From: Streptococcus parasanguinis
Lineage (GTDB): Bacteria > Bacillota > Bacilli > Lactobacillales > Streptococcaceae
Assembly (NCBI GenBank): GCA_905188195.1
Contig: CAJJKY010000003.1
Coordinates: 1-64,000 of the forward strand
Length of the DNA stretch: 64,000 bases
Reading direction: 5' to 3'
Shown here: positions 37,667-45,924 of the stretch, one piece after another
How the letters are laid out: each line of letters starts with the position of its first letter
How positions within the stretch are numbered: the first letter of the stretch is position 1
Program-made: the position numbers and the translations under genes
The notes under the pieces: generated by a model
The model's input: only the letters and a program-made list of their open reading frames with translations
Told to the model about the DNA's origin: nothing
The model's database searches: none

Positions 37667-37819
37667 TATACTCAATGAAAATCAAAGAGCAAACTAGGAA
37701 GCTAGCCGCAGGTTGCTCAAAGCACTGCTTTGAGGTTGTAGATAGAACTGACGAAGTCAGTAACATATATACGGTAAGGCGACGCTGACGTGGTTTGAAT
37801 TTGATTTTCGAAGAGTATT
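37667..37819 (-). repeat. BOX element (boxA-boxB-boxC)
   Basis: Read on the minus strand this is a classic pneumococcal-type BOX: boxA begins TACTCTTCGAAAATC, followed by CCACGTCAGCGTCGCC, a single boxB starting ATGTTACTGACTTCGTCAG, and boxC ending GATTTTCATTGAGTATA. It lies between the MerR promoter and start codon, so it is transcribed as leader. Confidence 0.95.
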
Positions 37820-37827
37820 ACAAGGAT

Positions 37828-37858
37828 AGTATAACCCCTCCCCTTAGGTCAGAGTCAA
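37828..37858 (-). promoter_or_regulatory. MerR-type promoter with 19-bp spacer
   Basis: On the minus strand: -35 TTGACT (37853-37858), 19-bp spacer, -10 TATACT (37828-37833). The spacer holds an imperfect dyad (CTCTGACCT against AGGGGAGGG). Overlong spacers with a dyad are the hallmark of MerR-activated promoters. Confidence 0.75.
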
Positions 37859-37884
37859 GGCTTAACATAAAAAAAGTTTTCAGA

Positions 37885-37925
37885 TAAAAAAGGCTTGAGT
37901 TGTTTCACAACTTTTAACTCAAACC
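37885..37925 (-). terminator. Terminator after manA
   Basis: GGCTTGAGTT (37892-37901) pairs with AACTCAAACC (37916-37925). On the minus strand TTTTTT follows. Confidence 0.8.
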
Positions 37926-37934
37926 CTTTCTTTT

Positions 37935-38879
37935 TTATGGATGACTCACGATCAATTCTAAACCTTGCCCTTCCAAAGTCCAAGATTCAACATCGCTCGG
38001 TAAGATAAAGTGACTTCCTTTTCGAATAGGATAATCCTTTCCATCTACCGTCAATTTTCCTTCTCCGGCTAAGACGCTTAACAAGCTGTAATCAGCAGTC
38101 TTTTCAAAATCAGCTTTTCCAGTCAGTTCCCACTTATAAACGGTGAAGAAGTCACTTGCAACCAAGGTGGTCATTCGAAGATCATCGACAACAACTGTAT
38201 CTGGATGACTATTTGCCGGCTCACCGATGTTTAACACATCAATCGATTTTTCCAAGTGAAGCTCCCGCAAGTTTCCTTGAGCATCCTTGCGGTCAAAATC
38301 ATAAACCCGGTAGGTGGTGTCACTCGACTGTTGGGTTTCAAGAATCAAAATTCCAGAACCAATGGCGTGCATGGTCCCGCTTGGCACATAGAAGAAATCT
38401 CCAGCCTTGACTGGAACCTTTGTCAGCAAAGCATCCCAGTTCTTGTCCTCAATTTGCTGACGGAGTTCTTCTTTTGACTTGGCATTGTGTCCATAGATAA
38501 TCTCAGATCCTTCATCAGCCGCAATCACATACCAACACTCAGTTTTTCCAAGTTCTCCTTCATGTTCCATTGCATAGGTATCATCTGGGTGCACCTGTAC
38601 ACTGAGCCAATCGTTGGCATCCAAAATCTTTGTTAATAAAGGAAAGACAGGCTCTTTACGATTACTGAATAATTCCCGGTGCTCTTGATAGAGCTGATCC
38701 AATCCCATTCCTTCGTATGGACCATTGGCTACTTTAGAAACACCATGTGGATGGGCTGAAATCGCCCAAAATTCACCGACATGGTCGCTCGGAATTTCGT
38801 AACCAAATTCTTCTTTCAGACGAGTTCCTCCCCAAATTTTTTCCTGCATGACTGAATGTAAAAATAATGGTTGTCCCAT
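37935..38879 (-). CDS. manA: Mannose-6-phosphate isomerase, class I
   Basis: This 314-residue cupin enzyme has zinc-site motifs SVQVHPDDTYAMEHEGELGKTECWYVI and FFYVPSGTMHAIGSGILILETQQSSDTTYRVYDFDR. It interconverts mannose-6-phosphate and fructose-6-phosphate. The ATG at 38879 (MGQPLFLH) has GGAGGAT upstream and is preferred over the longer frame. It is divergent from queG. A TATAAT near 38903 probably drives it. Confidence 0.94.
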   Translation of the reverse strand: MGQPLFLHSVMQEKIWGGTRLKEEFGYEIPSDHVGEFWAISAHPHGVSKVANGPYEGMGLDQLYQEHRELFSNRKEPVFPLLTKILDANDWLSVQVHPDDTYAMEHEGELGKTECWYVIAADEGSEIIYGHNAKSKEELRQQIEDKNWDALLTKVPVKAGDFFYVPSGTMHAIGSGILILETQQSSDTTYRVYDFDRKDAQGNLRELHLEKSIDVLNIGEPANSHPDTVVVDDLRMTTLVASDFFTVYKWELTGKADFEKTADYSLLSVLAGEGKLTVDGKDYPIRKGSHFILPSDVESWTLEGQGLELIVSHP

Positions 38880-38958
38880 AATATCCTCCTCGCATTTCAT
38901 GTTTCTATTATACAAAAAAAAGAAAGTTTTTGAAAGCCCTTCCCATTATTTTCCTCTC

Positions 38959-38987
38959 TCGCCAGAAACTTCATTTTTGTGTATAAT
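38959..38987 (+). promoter_or_regulatory. queG promoter, possibly giving a leaderless transcript
   Basis: -35 TCGCCA (38959-38964, 4 of 6), 17-bp spacer, and perfect -10 TATAAT (38982-38987). Initiation about seven bases downstream would fall at 38994-38995, exactly at the ATG chosen for queG. Confidence 0.55.
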
Positions 38988-38994
38988 GAAAGGG

Positions 38995-40134
38995 ATGACA
39001 CTAAAAGAAAATATTATCCAACTGGCGCATTCTATTGGGATTTCAAAAATTGGATTTACAACTGCTGATGACTTTGCTTATTTGGAAAAATCGCTCCGCT
39101 TGGCCGTTGAGGAAGGACGGAATTCTGGATTCGAGCATAAGAATATTGAAGAGCGCATCCAACCCAAATTAAGTCTCTCCTCCGCAAAGACCATCATCTC
39201 AATCGCTGTCGCCTACCCCCACAAACTCAAGCAACAACCTCAAAAAACAGCCTATAAAAGAGGAAAATTCACTCCAAACAGCTGGGGGTTAGACTACCAT
39301 TATGTCCTTCAAGACAAGCTCAACCGCTTAGCTACTGGGATTGAAGAAATGACGCAGGATTTTGAATACAAGGGCATGGTCGATACTGGAGCATTGGTTG
39401 ATACGGCTGTCGCCCAACGAGCAGGGATTGGCTTTATCGGAAAAAATGGCTTGGTCATTTCAAAAGAATACGGTTCTTACATGTTTCTGGGCGAATTGAT
39501 TACCAACCTCGAAATCGAACCGGATCAGCCAGTCGACTATGGTTGTGGAGACTGTCGGCGTTGTTTAGATGCTTGCCCAACCTCCTGTTTAATCGGAGAT
39601 GGCTCTATGAATGCCAAGCGTTGTTTGTCCTTCCAAACCCAAGACAAGGGCATGATGGACCTAGAATTTCGCAAGAAAATTAAAACGGTCATCTATGGAT
39701 GTGACATCTGTCAGATTAGCTGCCCTTATAACAAAGGGCTAGATAATCCCTTGGCAACAGAAATCGATCCTGATCTGGCTCATCCAGAGTTGATTCCCTT
39801 TATCGAGCTGTCCAACGGACAATTTAAGGAAAAATTCGGACATGTTGCTGGAAGTTGGCGAGGCAAGAACATCCTCCAGCGCAATGCCATCATTGCATTA
39901 GCCAATGCCAATGACCGCTCAGCCATACCTAAGCTCCTGAACATCATCGAAACTTCACAAAATCAGATTCATATTGCAACGGCTATCTGGTCCTTAGGGC
40001 AACTGCTCCGTGAAGTCACGCCGGACCTTGTTGAGCTCTTACGGAATATCAAACATCCGACCGACGCTATCATAGAAGAACGAACTGCTTTCTATGAAAA
40101 ATTCGGTATTCAAGCAGATTCACAGCTACAATAA
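38995..40134 (+). CDS. queG: Epoxyqueuosine reductase
   Basis: This protein of 379 residues has the QueG domains: the cobalamin-binding N-terminal part (GISKIGFTTADDF, IISIAVAYPHKLK, MVDTGALVDTAVAQRAGIGFIGKNGLVIS), two 4Fe-4S motifs (CGDCRRCLDACPTSCL and CDICQISCPYNKG), and a C-terminal HEAT-like repeat. It performs the last step of queuosine synthesis in tRNA. Two ATGs are close (38986 and 38995). Neither has a good ribosome-binding site, and the -10 box overlaps the first, so I prefer 38995. Confidence 0.93.
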   Translation: MTLKENIIQLAHSIGISKIGFTTADDFAYLEKSLRLAVEEGRNSGFEHKNIEERIQPKLSLSSAKTIISIAVAYPHKLKQQPQKTAYKRGKFTPNSWGLDYHYVLQDKLNRLATGIEEMTQDFEYKGMVDTGALVDTAVAQRAGIGFIGKNGLVISKEYGSYMFLGELITNLEIEPDQPVDYGCGDCRRCLDACPTSCLIGDGSMNAKRCLSFQTQDKGMMDLEFRKKIKTVIYGCDICQISCPYNKGLDNPLATEIDPDLAHPELIPFIELSNGQFKEKFGHVAGSWRGKNILQRNAIIALANANDRSAIPKLLNIIETSQNQIHIATAIWSLGQLLREVTPDLVELLRNIKHPTDAIIEERTAFYEKFGIQADSQLQ

Positions 40135-40170
40135 AAAAAAACACTAAGGTTGTATCCTTAGTGTTTTTTT
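40135..40170. terminator. Bidirectional terminator between queG and the GNAT gene
   Basis: AAACACTAAGG and CCTTAGTGTTT form a perfect 11-bp stem with a six-base loop, flanked by A and T runs. It contains the GNAT stop codon. Confidence 0.92.
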
Positions 40171-40784
40171 AGTTCTTTCAAGAAATACCAACTACCCATC
40201 TCTACTTGGTTAAAGCTAATCTCACTTGAATAGACTTCCTTGTAGCCATTTTTTGTGTAAAAATAGACATTTCCTTTGGTATTGGTATAGAAGGCTAGTT
40301 TTTCCCCTTTGATCTCTTCCAAGAAAGGCTCAATTCCTTCTGTCATAAAGCGACTGCCATAGCCCTGCCGTTGGTGTTTAGGGGCGACTGCGAGAAGCAT
40401 CAAATACCAATCAAAATCTACATTTTCCTCCAATTCCTTATCCGTGTCCTCCATAAATTTAAAGTAGGACAACATATTCTTCAAGGAAATAAACTTGAGC
40501 AAACCGAATCCCCCATTTAAGAGATAGGCCCGAAAAGGAATCGGTCCCTTTTGCAACAAGGCTACCGCATAAATTTCATCGTTTTTTTCTGCCACAAGGC
40601 AAATATGGTGCTTGAGAAAAACCTTCACCAAGATGCGCATCATTGCCTCAACAAAGGCAGGATACTGCTTGGGATCACGCACCAAATCTTTGATAACTTT
40701 TAAAAATAGATAGTCCTCAAAGGCTGTACTGGCTACTCGAACCACCTGATCCAGATCTGCTTTTTCTGCTTTTCTGTACTTCAT
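40158..40784 (-). CDS. GNAT-family N-acetyltransferase
   Basis: This 208-residue protein has the acetyl-CoA-binding motif VAPKHQRQGYGSRFM and a C-terminal FYTNTKGNVYFYTKNGYKEV segment typical of GNAT enzymes. The substrate is unknown. A -35 TTGTCT and -10 TATACT with 17-bp spacing lie just upstream (about 40810-40845). It stands alone. Confidence 0.87.
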   Translation of the reverse strand: MKYRKAEKADLDQVVRVASTAFEDYLFLKVIKDLVRDPKQYPAFVEAMMRILVKVFLKHHICLVAEKNDEIYAVALLQKGPIPFRAYLLNGGFGLLKFISLKNMLSYFKFMEDTDKELEENVDFDWYLMLLAVAPKHQRQGYGSRFMTEGIEPFLEEIKGEKLAFYTNTKGNVYFYTKNGYKEVYSSEISFNQVEMGSWYFLKELKKH

Positions 40785-40867
40785 CTTCTCTCCTATTCTA
40801 AGTCCACTTTCCAGTATACACTATCCCTCGCTCTTAGACAAAGGTCAATTTTCAGCAATTTGTTCAT

Positions 40868-41383
40868 TCAAGCCAGCAAAAAGAGTCCTCCCCAGACGAG
40901 TCCCAATCCCCAAGCGACGAGGACATCCTTGGGATAATGAACTCCTCCAAGAACTCGGACAAGGGCTAATAGAAGAGATAGGAGCATGGAGCACATTCCA
41001 AGCGGAAGCGACAACTGGCAGACACACATCGAGATAATGGTCGCCGAAAAAACATGTCGGCTAGGAAAGGAATGACCGGATGAATTTTTTTCTAATAATG
41101 GTTGAATCTCCCATTTTTCATAAGGTCTTGGAACATTGACCCAATGACGAAAGAGGCTAAACAAGACAAAACCCGAAGCAGGGATCCAGATAAAAGGCCA
41201 GATTCCTCCCATTGAAGTTTTCTTAAAAAACAGCCAACAAAAGACCAGGCCGTAGATGCCTGGCATCACGAAAGTCAGGATTCGATTCATCCTTTGAAGG
41301 ACCTGCACACGATGTGGCTTTCTCATAAAAGGCAGGGTTAGCCAACGATAAAATTTCGGATAATCTCGAAGATTGGGCTTCAT
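40868..41383 (-). CDS. PAP2-family membrane phosphatase
   Basis: This protein of 171 residues has about five helices and the lipid phosphatase motifs RPYEKWEIQP (a reduced KxxxxxxRP), SGHSFPSRHVFS (PSGH-like) and RVLGGVHYPKDVLVAW (SRxxxxxHxxxD-like). Members dephosphorylate undecaprenyl pyrophosphate or phosphatidic acid. I use the ATG at 41383 because AGGAG lies seven bases before it. Its motif 1 is weaker than in BcrC enzymes, so the substrate is uncertain. Confidence 0.85.
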   Translation of the reverse strand: MKPNLRDYPKFYRWLTLPFMRKPHRVQVLQRMNRILTFVMPGIYGLVFCWLFFKKTSMGGIWPFIWIPASGFVLFSLFRHWVNVPRPYEKWEIQPLLEKNSSGHSFPSRHVFSATIISMCVCQLSLPLGMCSMLLSLLLALVRVLGGVHYPKDVLVAWGLGLVWGGLFLLA

Positions 41384-41423
41384 GTTGGCACTCCTGTCTA
41401 TCATCTCATTTTTGTACTACTAG

Positions 41424-41453
41424 TATACGCGATCCTAAGAAAGCCTGTCAAGC
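41424..41453 (-). promoter_or_regulatory. Promoter of the PAP2 gene
   Basis: On the minus strand: -35 TTGACA (41448-41453), 18-bp spacer, -10 TATACT (41424-41429). The -35 lies in a small hairpin (AAGCCTG/CAGGCTT). On the plus strand that hairpin is followed by a T-run. Confidence 0.7.
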
Positions 41454-41574
41454 CAGGCTTCTTTTTTATCCTTTCTTTCTTCTTTTTCACATGATTTAGT
41501 ACTAAAATCTGATGATTTATCATTTTTCTGTCTCCAAGAAACGTCTTTTCCATTACTATTATCGATAAAAAAAT

Positions 41575-41748
41575 GAGGCTGGGACAAAAGTCCTAGCCTC
41601 TTAATTGTTTTTGGATTGTCGAACAAGACGCAGTGGTTGAGTGGGCTCTACTACGCTGATTTCATCAGCTTTTACAGCCCTACTCAACTGTGCGGAGGTG
41701 GGACGACGAAATCGAATTCTAACGAATTACCGATTTCTATCCCACTCT
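41575..41748 (+). repeat. Three-hairpin intergenic repeat, copy 3
   Basis: Same architecture and orientation as copy 2. It lies downstream of the minus-strand exporter gene that ends at 41790, with the AAGATACAAAGGGCG motif between them. Confidence 0.92.
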
Positions 41749-41767
41749 CATTTTTTCACTTTGTATG

Positions 41768-41785
41768 TTACGCCCTTTGTATCTT
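41768..41785 (-). repeat. Inverted copy of the AAGATACAAAGGGCG motif
   Basis: On the minus strand this reads AAGATACAAAGGGCGTAA, identical over 15 bases to the copies at 26906 and 27211. It begins four bases after the exporter stop codon. Confidence 0.75.
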
Positions 41786-41789
41786 ATTT

Positions 41790-43550
41790 TTACGCTACTT
41801 CTTCTGTAAATTGGCTATTATAGAGATCAGCATAGAAGCCATTTTGGCTCATGAGTTCTTGGTGGTTTCCTTGCTCGATAATATTTCCATCTTTCATCAC
41901 GAGAATCAGATCCGCATTGCGGATAGTGGACAAGCGATGGGCGATGACAAAGGAGGTCCGGCCTTCCATGAGTTTGTCCATAGCTTTTTGAATCAACTCT
42001 TCTGTACGGGTATCGACAGATGAGGTTGCTTCATCCAAGATGAGGAGCGGGGCATCCTTCAAGAGGGCACGCGCAATGGTCAAGAGTTGCTTTTGACCGA
42101 CGGACAAGGTGACAGAATCATCTAGCACGGTGTCATAACCATTCGGCAAGGTCCGAATAAAGTGATGGACCCCAACCGCTCGGGTTGCCGCTTCGACCGC
42201 TTCATCTGAAATATCGGTTTGATTGAAGACCAGGTTTTCCCGAATAGTCCCTTCAAAGAGCCAGGTATCTTGTAAGACCATCGAAAAGGCATCATGAACT
42301 TCTTCACGGCTCATGGCCTTAGTATCCACACCATCGATGGTAATTTTACCAGCTTGAATGTCGTAAAAGCGCATCAAGAGATTGACCATGGTGGTCTTAC
42401 CAGCACCTGTTGGACCAACAATAGCGACCTTTTCTCCTGGCTTCGCTTCAGCTGTAAAGTCATGGATAATAGTCTTATCTGGTGAATAACCAAAGCGAAT
42501 ATGCTCAAAGGTGACGTGACCTTTTGGCGCTTCCAATTGACGTGTTTTTTGGGATTCATCTTCCATTTCTTCTTCGTCCAAGAATTCAAAGACACGCCTC
42601 ATAGCAGCACTAGCTGATTGTAATTGGGTAATTCCTTGGGCCATTTGACCAATTGGTTGGGTAAAGATACGGACATAGGTCATAAAGGCCACAATGGTCC
42701 CAATGGTAATATCTCCATTAATGGTGAGGGCAGCCCCTACGATACAGACCATGACATAACCAAAATTCCCTACAAACTGCATCAAGGGCATCATAATCCC
42801 AGAGAAGAATTGGGATTTCCACATGCTTTGATACAAATCTTGGTTGATGGCATCAAAATGATCTTTGGCTTGATGACGGCCATTGTAGGAAATAACAACA
42901 TTATGTCCACTATAGATTTCTTCAACATAGCCTGAAACTTTGGCAAGATTATCTTGTTGCTGTTTAAACAAAGGCTGACTCTTGACCATAATGATGCTAG
43001 AAAGAGCAAAGCCACCAAAAACAGAAAGGATGGCGGTCAAAGCTAAATGCCAGTCCGTCTTAAACATCATAAAGATGGAGCCGATCAATAAGACGATAGA
43101 GGAGACCATTTGAACCAAGCTTTGGTTAAAGGATTGGGTCATCAAATCCACGTCATTGGTCACACGAGACAGAGTATCTCCTTGTTCATGGCTATCAAAA
43201 TATTGGAGGGGCACGCGATTGATCTTCTCAGCAATGGCATTGCGCAAGCGTTCTGCGAAGCGCTGAATCATGGTTGAGATAATGAAACTACTGCTGTAGG
43301 ACACCAGTGCTCCAACTCCATAAAGGATGGCTAAGGTCAGGGCAATCGAAGTGATCTTGTCAATATCAATGGCGCCTCCCATCCCTTTTGTGATGGTATC
43401 CGTGATTTCTTTTAACTTATCCGGTCCAATAACCGTGATAATACTCGATACGATCGAAAAGAGGATAGCAATTAGGAAAAATAAGTGGAAGCCCTTCAAA
43501 TAGGGAGAAAGTTGTCTCCAAAGGGACGATTCTTGTTTTGTTTTATGCAT
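41790..43550 (-). CDS. ABC exporter half-transporter (RcrQ-like)
   Basis: This protein of 586 residues has an N-terminal six-helix exporter domain and a C-terminal ATPase with Walker A IVGPTGAGKTTMVNLLMRFYD, signature LSVGQKQ and Walker B LLILDEATSSVD. The glycine in the LSVGQ signature is shifted from the usual LSGGQ, suggesting a degenerate site paired with a canonical one in its partner. The ATG at 43550 (MHKTKQESS) is chosen; it overlaps the partner gene by 8 bp. It would form a heterodimer with the next protein. Confidence 0.88.
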   Translation of the reverse strand: MHKTKQESSLWRQLSPYLKGFHLFFLIAILFSIVSSIITVIGPDKLKEITDTITKGMGGAIDIDKITSIALTLAILYGVGALVSYSSSFIISTMIQRFAERLRNAIAEKINRVPLQYFDSHEQGDTLSRVTNDVDLMTQSFNQSLVQMVSSIVLLIGSIFMMFKTDWHLALTAILSVFGGFALSSIIMVKSQPLFKQQQDNLAKVSGYVEEIYSGHNVVISYNGRHQAKDHFDAINQDLYQSMWKSQFFSGIMMPLMQFVGNFGYVMVCIVGAALTINGDITIGTIVAFMTYVRIFTQPIGQMAQGITQLQSASAAMRRVFEFLDEEEMEDESQKTRQLEAPKGHVTFEHIRFGYSPDKTIIHDFTAEAKPGEKVAIVGPTGAGKTTMVNLLMRFYDIQAGKITIDGVDTKAMSREEVHDAFSMVLQDTWLFEGTIRENLVFNQTDISDEAVEAATRAVGVHHFIRTLPNGYDTVLDDSVTLSVGQKQLLTIARALLKDAPLLILDEATSSVDTRTEELIQKAMDKLMEGRTSFVIAHRLSTIRNADLILVMKDGNIIEQGNHQELMSQNGFYADLYNSQFTEEVA

Positions 43551-45345
43551 GTTCCAACTCCTCCTTAGACAATTGTGAATAGGCAATTTCTTGATAGACT
43601 TCATTGGTCGCAAGCAATTCTTTGTGGGTGCCTTGACCGACGACCTTCCCTTGATCCAAGACCAAAATCAAATCCGCATCCATAATGGTCGAAATCCGTT
43701 GGGCAACGATCAATCGGGTCGTATCTGCCAGCTCTTCTTTCAGGGCTTGGCGCAGGATCCGATCCGTTTTATAATCCAGGGCTGAGAAGGAATCATCAAA
43801 GATGAGGATCTCGGGCTTACGTGCAAGGGCACGCGCAATGGCCAAACGTTGACGTTGTCCTCCAGAGAAGTTGCTTCCTCCTTGCGCTACTTCTGTATCC
43901 AAACCTTTTTCTTTTGCGGCCACAAACTCTTTGGCTTGGGCCAATTCAAGAGCTTTCCAGATGGCTTCATCCTCTAATTTTCCTTGACTACTTTCTCCAA
44001 ATTCCATATTGGAGCGAATAGTGCCGCTAAAGAGCACTGCTTTTTGGGGAATGTAGCCGACTTTATTATTCAGTTCTTGGTGGCTATAATTCTTGACATT
44101 GATGCCATCCACTAAGATCTTTCCTTCTGTTGCATCGTAAAAGCGCGGAATCAAGTTGACCAAAGTGGATTTCCCAGAACCGGTTGATCCGATGAAGGCA
44201 ACGGTTTGTCCTTTCTGAGCTGAGAAGGTCACATGTTCAATCACAGCACGGGAAGTCCGTCCATATCGGAAGGAAACATCTTGAAATTCAACGGTACCCT
44301 CTTGGCCTGTTGTTTCTTTTGACTCACTTGGGAAGGCTACAGACGGCTCTAAAGCTAAGACCTGGTTGATTCGTTTGGCAGATACCAAGGCACGAGGAAG
44401 AATAATCAAGATGGCCACCATCATCATAAAGCCAATCACGACCTGCATGGCATAAGAGGAGAAGGTGATCATATCGGAGAAGACCTTGGTCCGATCTGCT
44501 AATACAGGACTGGTGAGGATCTTTGTAGGATCTTTTGGCATGGCGATATCATTGATCAAGTGCGCCCCAATCCAGTAGATAGCCAGGGTCAACCCACTTG
44601 ATACCACTGTCATGACCGGGTTCATCAAAGACATCAAACGATAAACAAAGAGATTTAGACGGGTTAAGCCCTTGTTTTCAGCCTGGAATTTCTCGTTTTG
44701 ATAAGCTTCCGCATTGTAGGCGCGAACGACCCGCACCCCAGTCAAACTCTCCCGTGTCGTCGCATTCAAGGCATCGGTCAAACCTTGAACCTTTTGCTGG
44801 CGAGGAAAGGCGATAAGAACCAGAACAGAGAGAAGAATCAAGACCATCAAGACCGCAATCCCAACAGAAGTTGTCCAGGCACTGCTCTTCCCCCAAATCT
44901 TGGTCAAAGCCCAAATCGCCATAATGGGACCACGCGTCACAACTTGCATCCCCATGACAATCATGATTTGCAATTGAGTCAAATCGTTGGTCGTCCGAGT
45001 CAAAAGAGAGGGAACGGAGAATTTCTTGATCTCGGCATCAGAGTAATCCATCACTTGATGGAAAATCTCTCCTCGAAGTCGCGTCGTAAAGCTGGCAGCG
45101 ACTCTTGAAGCCAAAAAGCCCACAAAAACTGCCATCAAAAAACTTCCAAAAGAGAAGAGCAACATCTTGCTTCCCGGATCCATAATATCAGAAACCTTGG
45201 TCCCCTCCTTAGCTAAGAGGGTCGTGATATCAGATAAGTATTCAGGAGTCTTTAAATCCATCCAAACAGCCAGACAGATAAAGACCGTACTAAGGGCAAT
45301 CATGCCCCATTCTTTGGCGGTTAAGCGCCGAAATATATTGATCAT
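43543..45345 (-). CDS. ABC exporter half-transporter (RcrP-like)
   Basis: This 600-residue exporter half has six N-terminal helices and an ATPase with Walker A IGSTGSGKSTLVNLIPRFYD, signature FSGGQRQRLAIARAL and Walker B ILIFDDSFSALD. Here an Asp replaces the usual catalytic Glu after Walker B, a sign of one degenerate site in a heterodimeric exporter. It overlaps the MarR gene by 4 bp. The set MarR + two exporters resembles S. mutans RcrRPQ, linked to competence and stress, and lactococcal LmrCD. Substrate unknown. Confidence 0.88.
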   Translation of the reverse strand: MINIFRRLTAKEWGMIALSTVFICLAVWMDLKTPEYLSDITTLLAKEGTKVSDIMDPGSKMLLFSFGSFLMAVFVGFLASRVAASFTTRLRGEIFHQVMDYSDAEIKKFSVPSLLTRTTNDLTQLQIMIVMGMQVVTRGPIMAIWALTKIWGKSSAWTTSVGIAVLMVLILLSVLVLIAFPRQQKVQGLTDALNATTRESLTGVRVVRAYNAEAYQNEKFQAENKGLTRLNLFVYRLMSLMNPVMTVVSSGLTLAIYWIGAHLINDIAMPKDPTKILTSPVLADRTKVFSDMITFSSYAMQVVIGFMMMVAILIILPRALVSAKRINQVLALEPSVAFPSESKETTGQEGTVEFQDVSFRYGRTSRAVIEHVTFSAQKGQTVAFIGSTGSGKSTLVNLIPRFYDATEGKILVDGINVKNYSHQELNNKVGYIPQKAVLFSGTIRSNMEFGESSQGKLEDEAIWKALELAQAKEFVAAKEKGLDTEVAQGGSNFSGGQRQRLAIARALARKPEILIFDDSFSALDYKTDRILRQALKEELADTTRLIVAQRISTIMDADLILVLDQGKVVGQGTHKELLATNEVYQEIAYSQLSKEELEHA

Positions 45346-45788
45346 TCCTCGCTCCTTTTTTTCATATTCTCATAAAATTGATGCATGACCTTGAAAAAGA
45401 TGGCCAATTCTTCTTCTGATACGCCAGCCATCATCTTCTGGTCCACTTCCTCAAAGAATTGTTTCATGTCATTCAACTTGTTTTTCACACTGTCTGTTAG
45501 GTAGACATACTTGGCCCGTTTATCGGTCGGACTAGGCTCTAAATAAATAAAGCCATTTTTCTCCATCCGCTTGATCAGGTTACTCGTCACTGATTTTGCG
45601 ATATGAAGTTCCTGCTCAACATCCCGAATCAAGGTCACTTTTCCCTCCTTTTCACGATGAGATAAGAAGCTCAATACCTGACCTTGGGGTCCTGCGCTAA
45701 ATTCAAGCCCCTGCTTCTTGGCCTCTCTTTCTACCATGAGGTGAATGAGATGACCGATCTTTTTAAATTCTAGTAAAGGTTTGTCCAT
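45342..45788 (-). CDS. MarR-family regulator of the exporter operon (RcrR-like)
   Basis: This protein of 148 residues has a MarR winged helix: VTLIRDVEQELHIAKSVTSNLIKRMEKNGFIYLEPSPTDKRAKYVYLTDSVKN. The ATG at 45788 lies five bases after GGAGG; the in-frame ATG at 45791 is only two bases away from it. Two inverted repeats of AGTTCT/AGAACT type sit on its promoter, so autorepression is expected. It is translationally coupled to the exporter genes by an ATGA overlap. Confidence 0.9.
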   Translation of the reverse strand: MDKPLLEFKKIGHLIHLMVEREAKKQGLEFSAGPQGQVLSFLSHREKEGKVTLIRDVEQELHIAKSVTSNLIKRMEKNGFIYLEPSPTDKRAKYVYLTDSVKNKLNDMKQFFEEVDQKMMAGVSEEELAIFFKVMHQFYENMKKRSEE

Positions 45789-45802
45789 CATTTCCTCCAA
45801 AT

Positions 45803-45838
45803 AGTTCTCTTAAGAACTTTAAAGTTACTATGAGAACT
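45803..45838. promoter_or_regulatory. Twin operators of the MarR regulator
   Basis: AGTTCT-N4-AGAACT (45803-45818) and AGTTAC-N4-AGAACT (45823-45838) are two 16-bp dyads 20 bp apart, two helical turns. They cover the transcription start and leader of the marR gene. Confidence 0.75.
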
Positions 45839-45866
45839 ATTTTAACACAAAAAAGATCCCTGTCAA
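45839..45866 (-). promoter_or_regulatory. Promoter of the MarR-exporter operon
   Basis: On the minus strand: -35 TTGACA (45861-45866), 16-bp spacer, -10 TAAAAT (45839-45844). The first operator directly abuts the -10. Confidence 0.8.
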
Positions 45867-45888
45867 GAAAAAAGTTTCCATAAGAATT

Positions 45889-45915
45889 AAAAAAATGGAG
45901 CCCAATCGACTCCAT
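45889..45915 (-). terminator. Terminator of the deformylase-like gene
   Basis: ATGGAG (45895-45900) and CTCCAT (45910-45915) pair around a nine-base loop. On the minus strand TTTTTTT follows. Confidence 0.8.
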
Positions 45916-45924
45916 TAATGACTT

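Noticed and set aside
37656..37766. 37-residue N-terminal extension of the MerR regulator
   Set aside because: It reads through the BOX element. MerR proteins start at the helix-turn-helix, and the ATG at 37655 has a strong ribosome-binding site.
41437..41465. Terminator for a plus-strand transcript (AAGCCTG/CAGGCTT then T-run)
   Set aside because: No plus-strand gene precedes it, and its arm includes the TTGACA -35 of the PAP2 promoter. I treat it as part of the promoter region.
41616..42023. 135-residue plus-strand ORF over the repeat and the exporter gene end
   Set aside because: It translates the repeat and then the antisense of the exporter ATPase. No ribosome-binding site and no recognisable domain.
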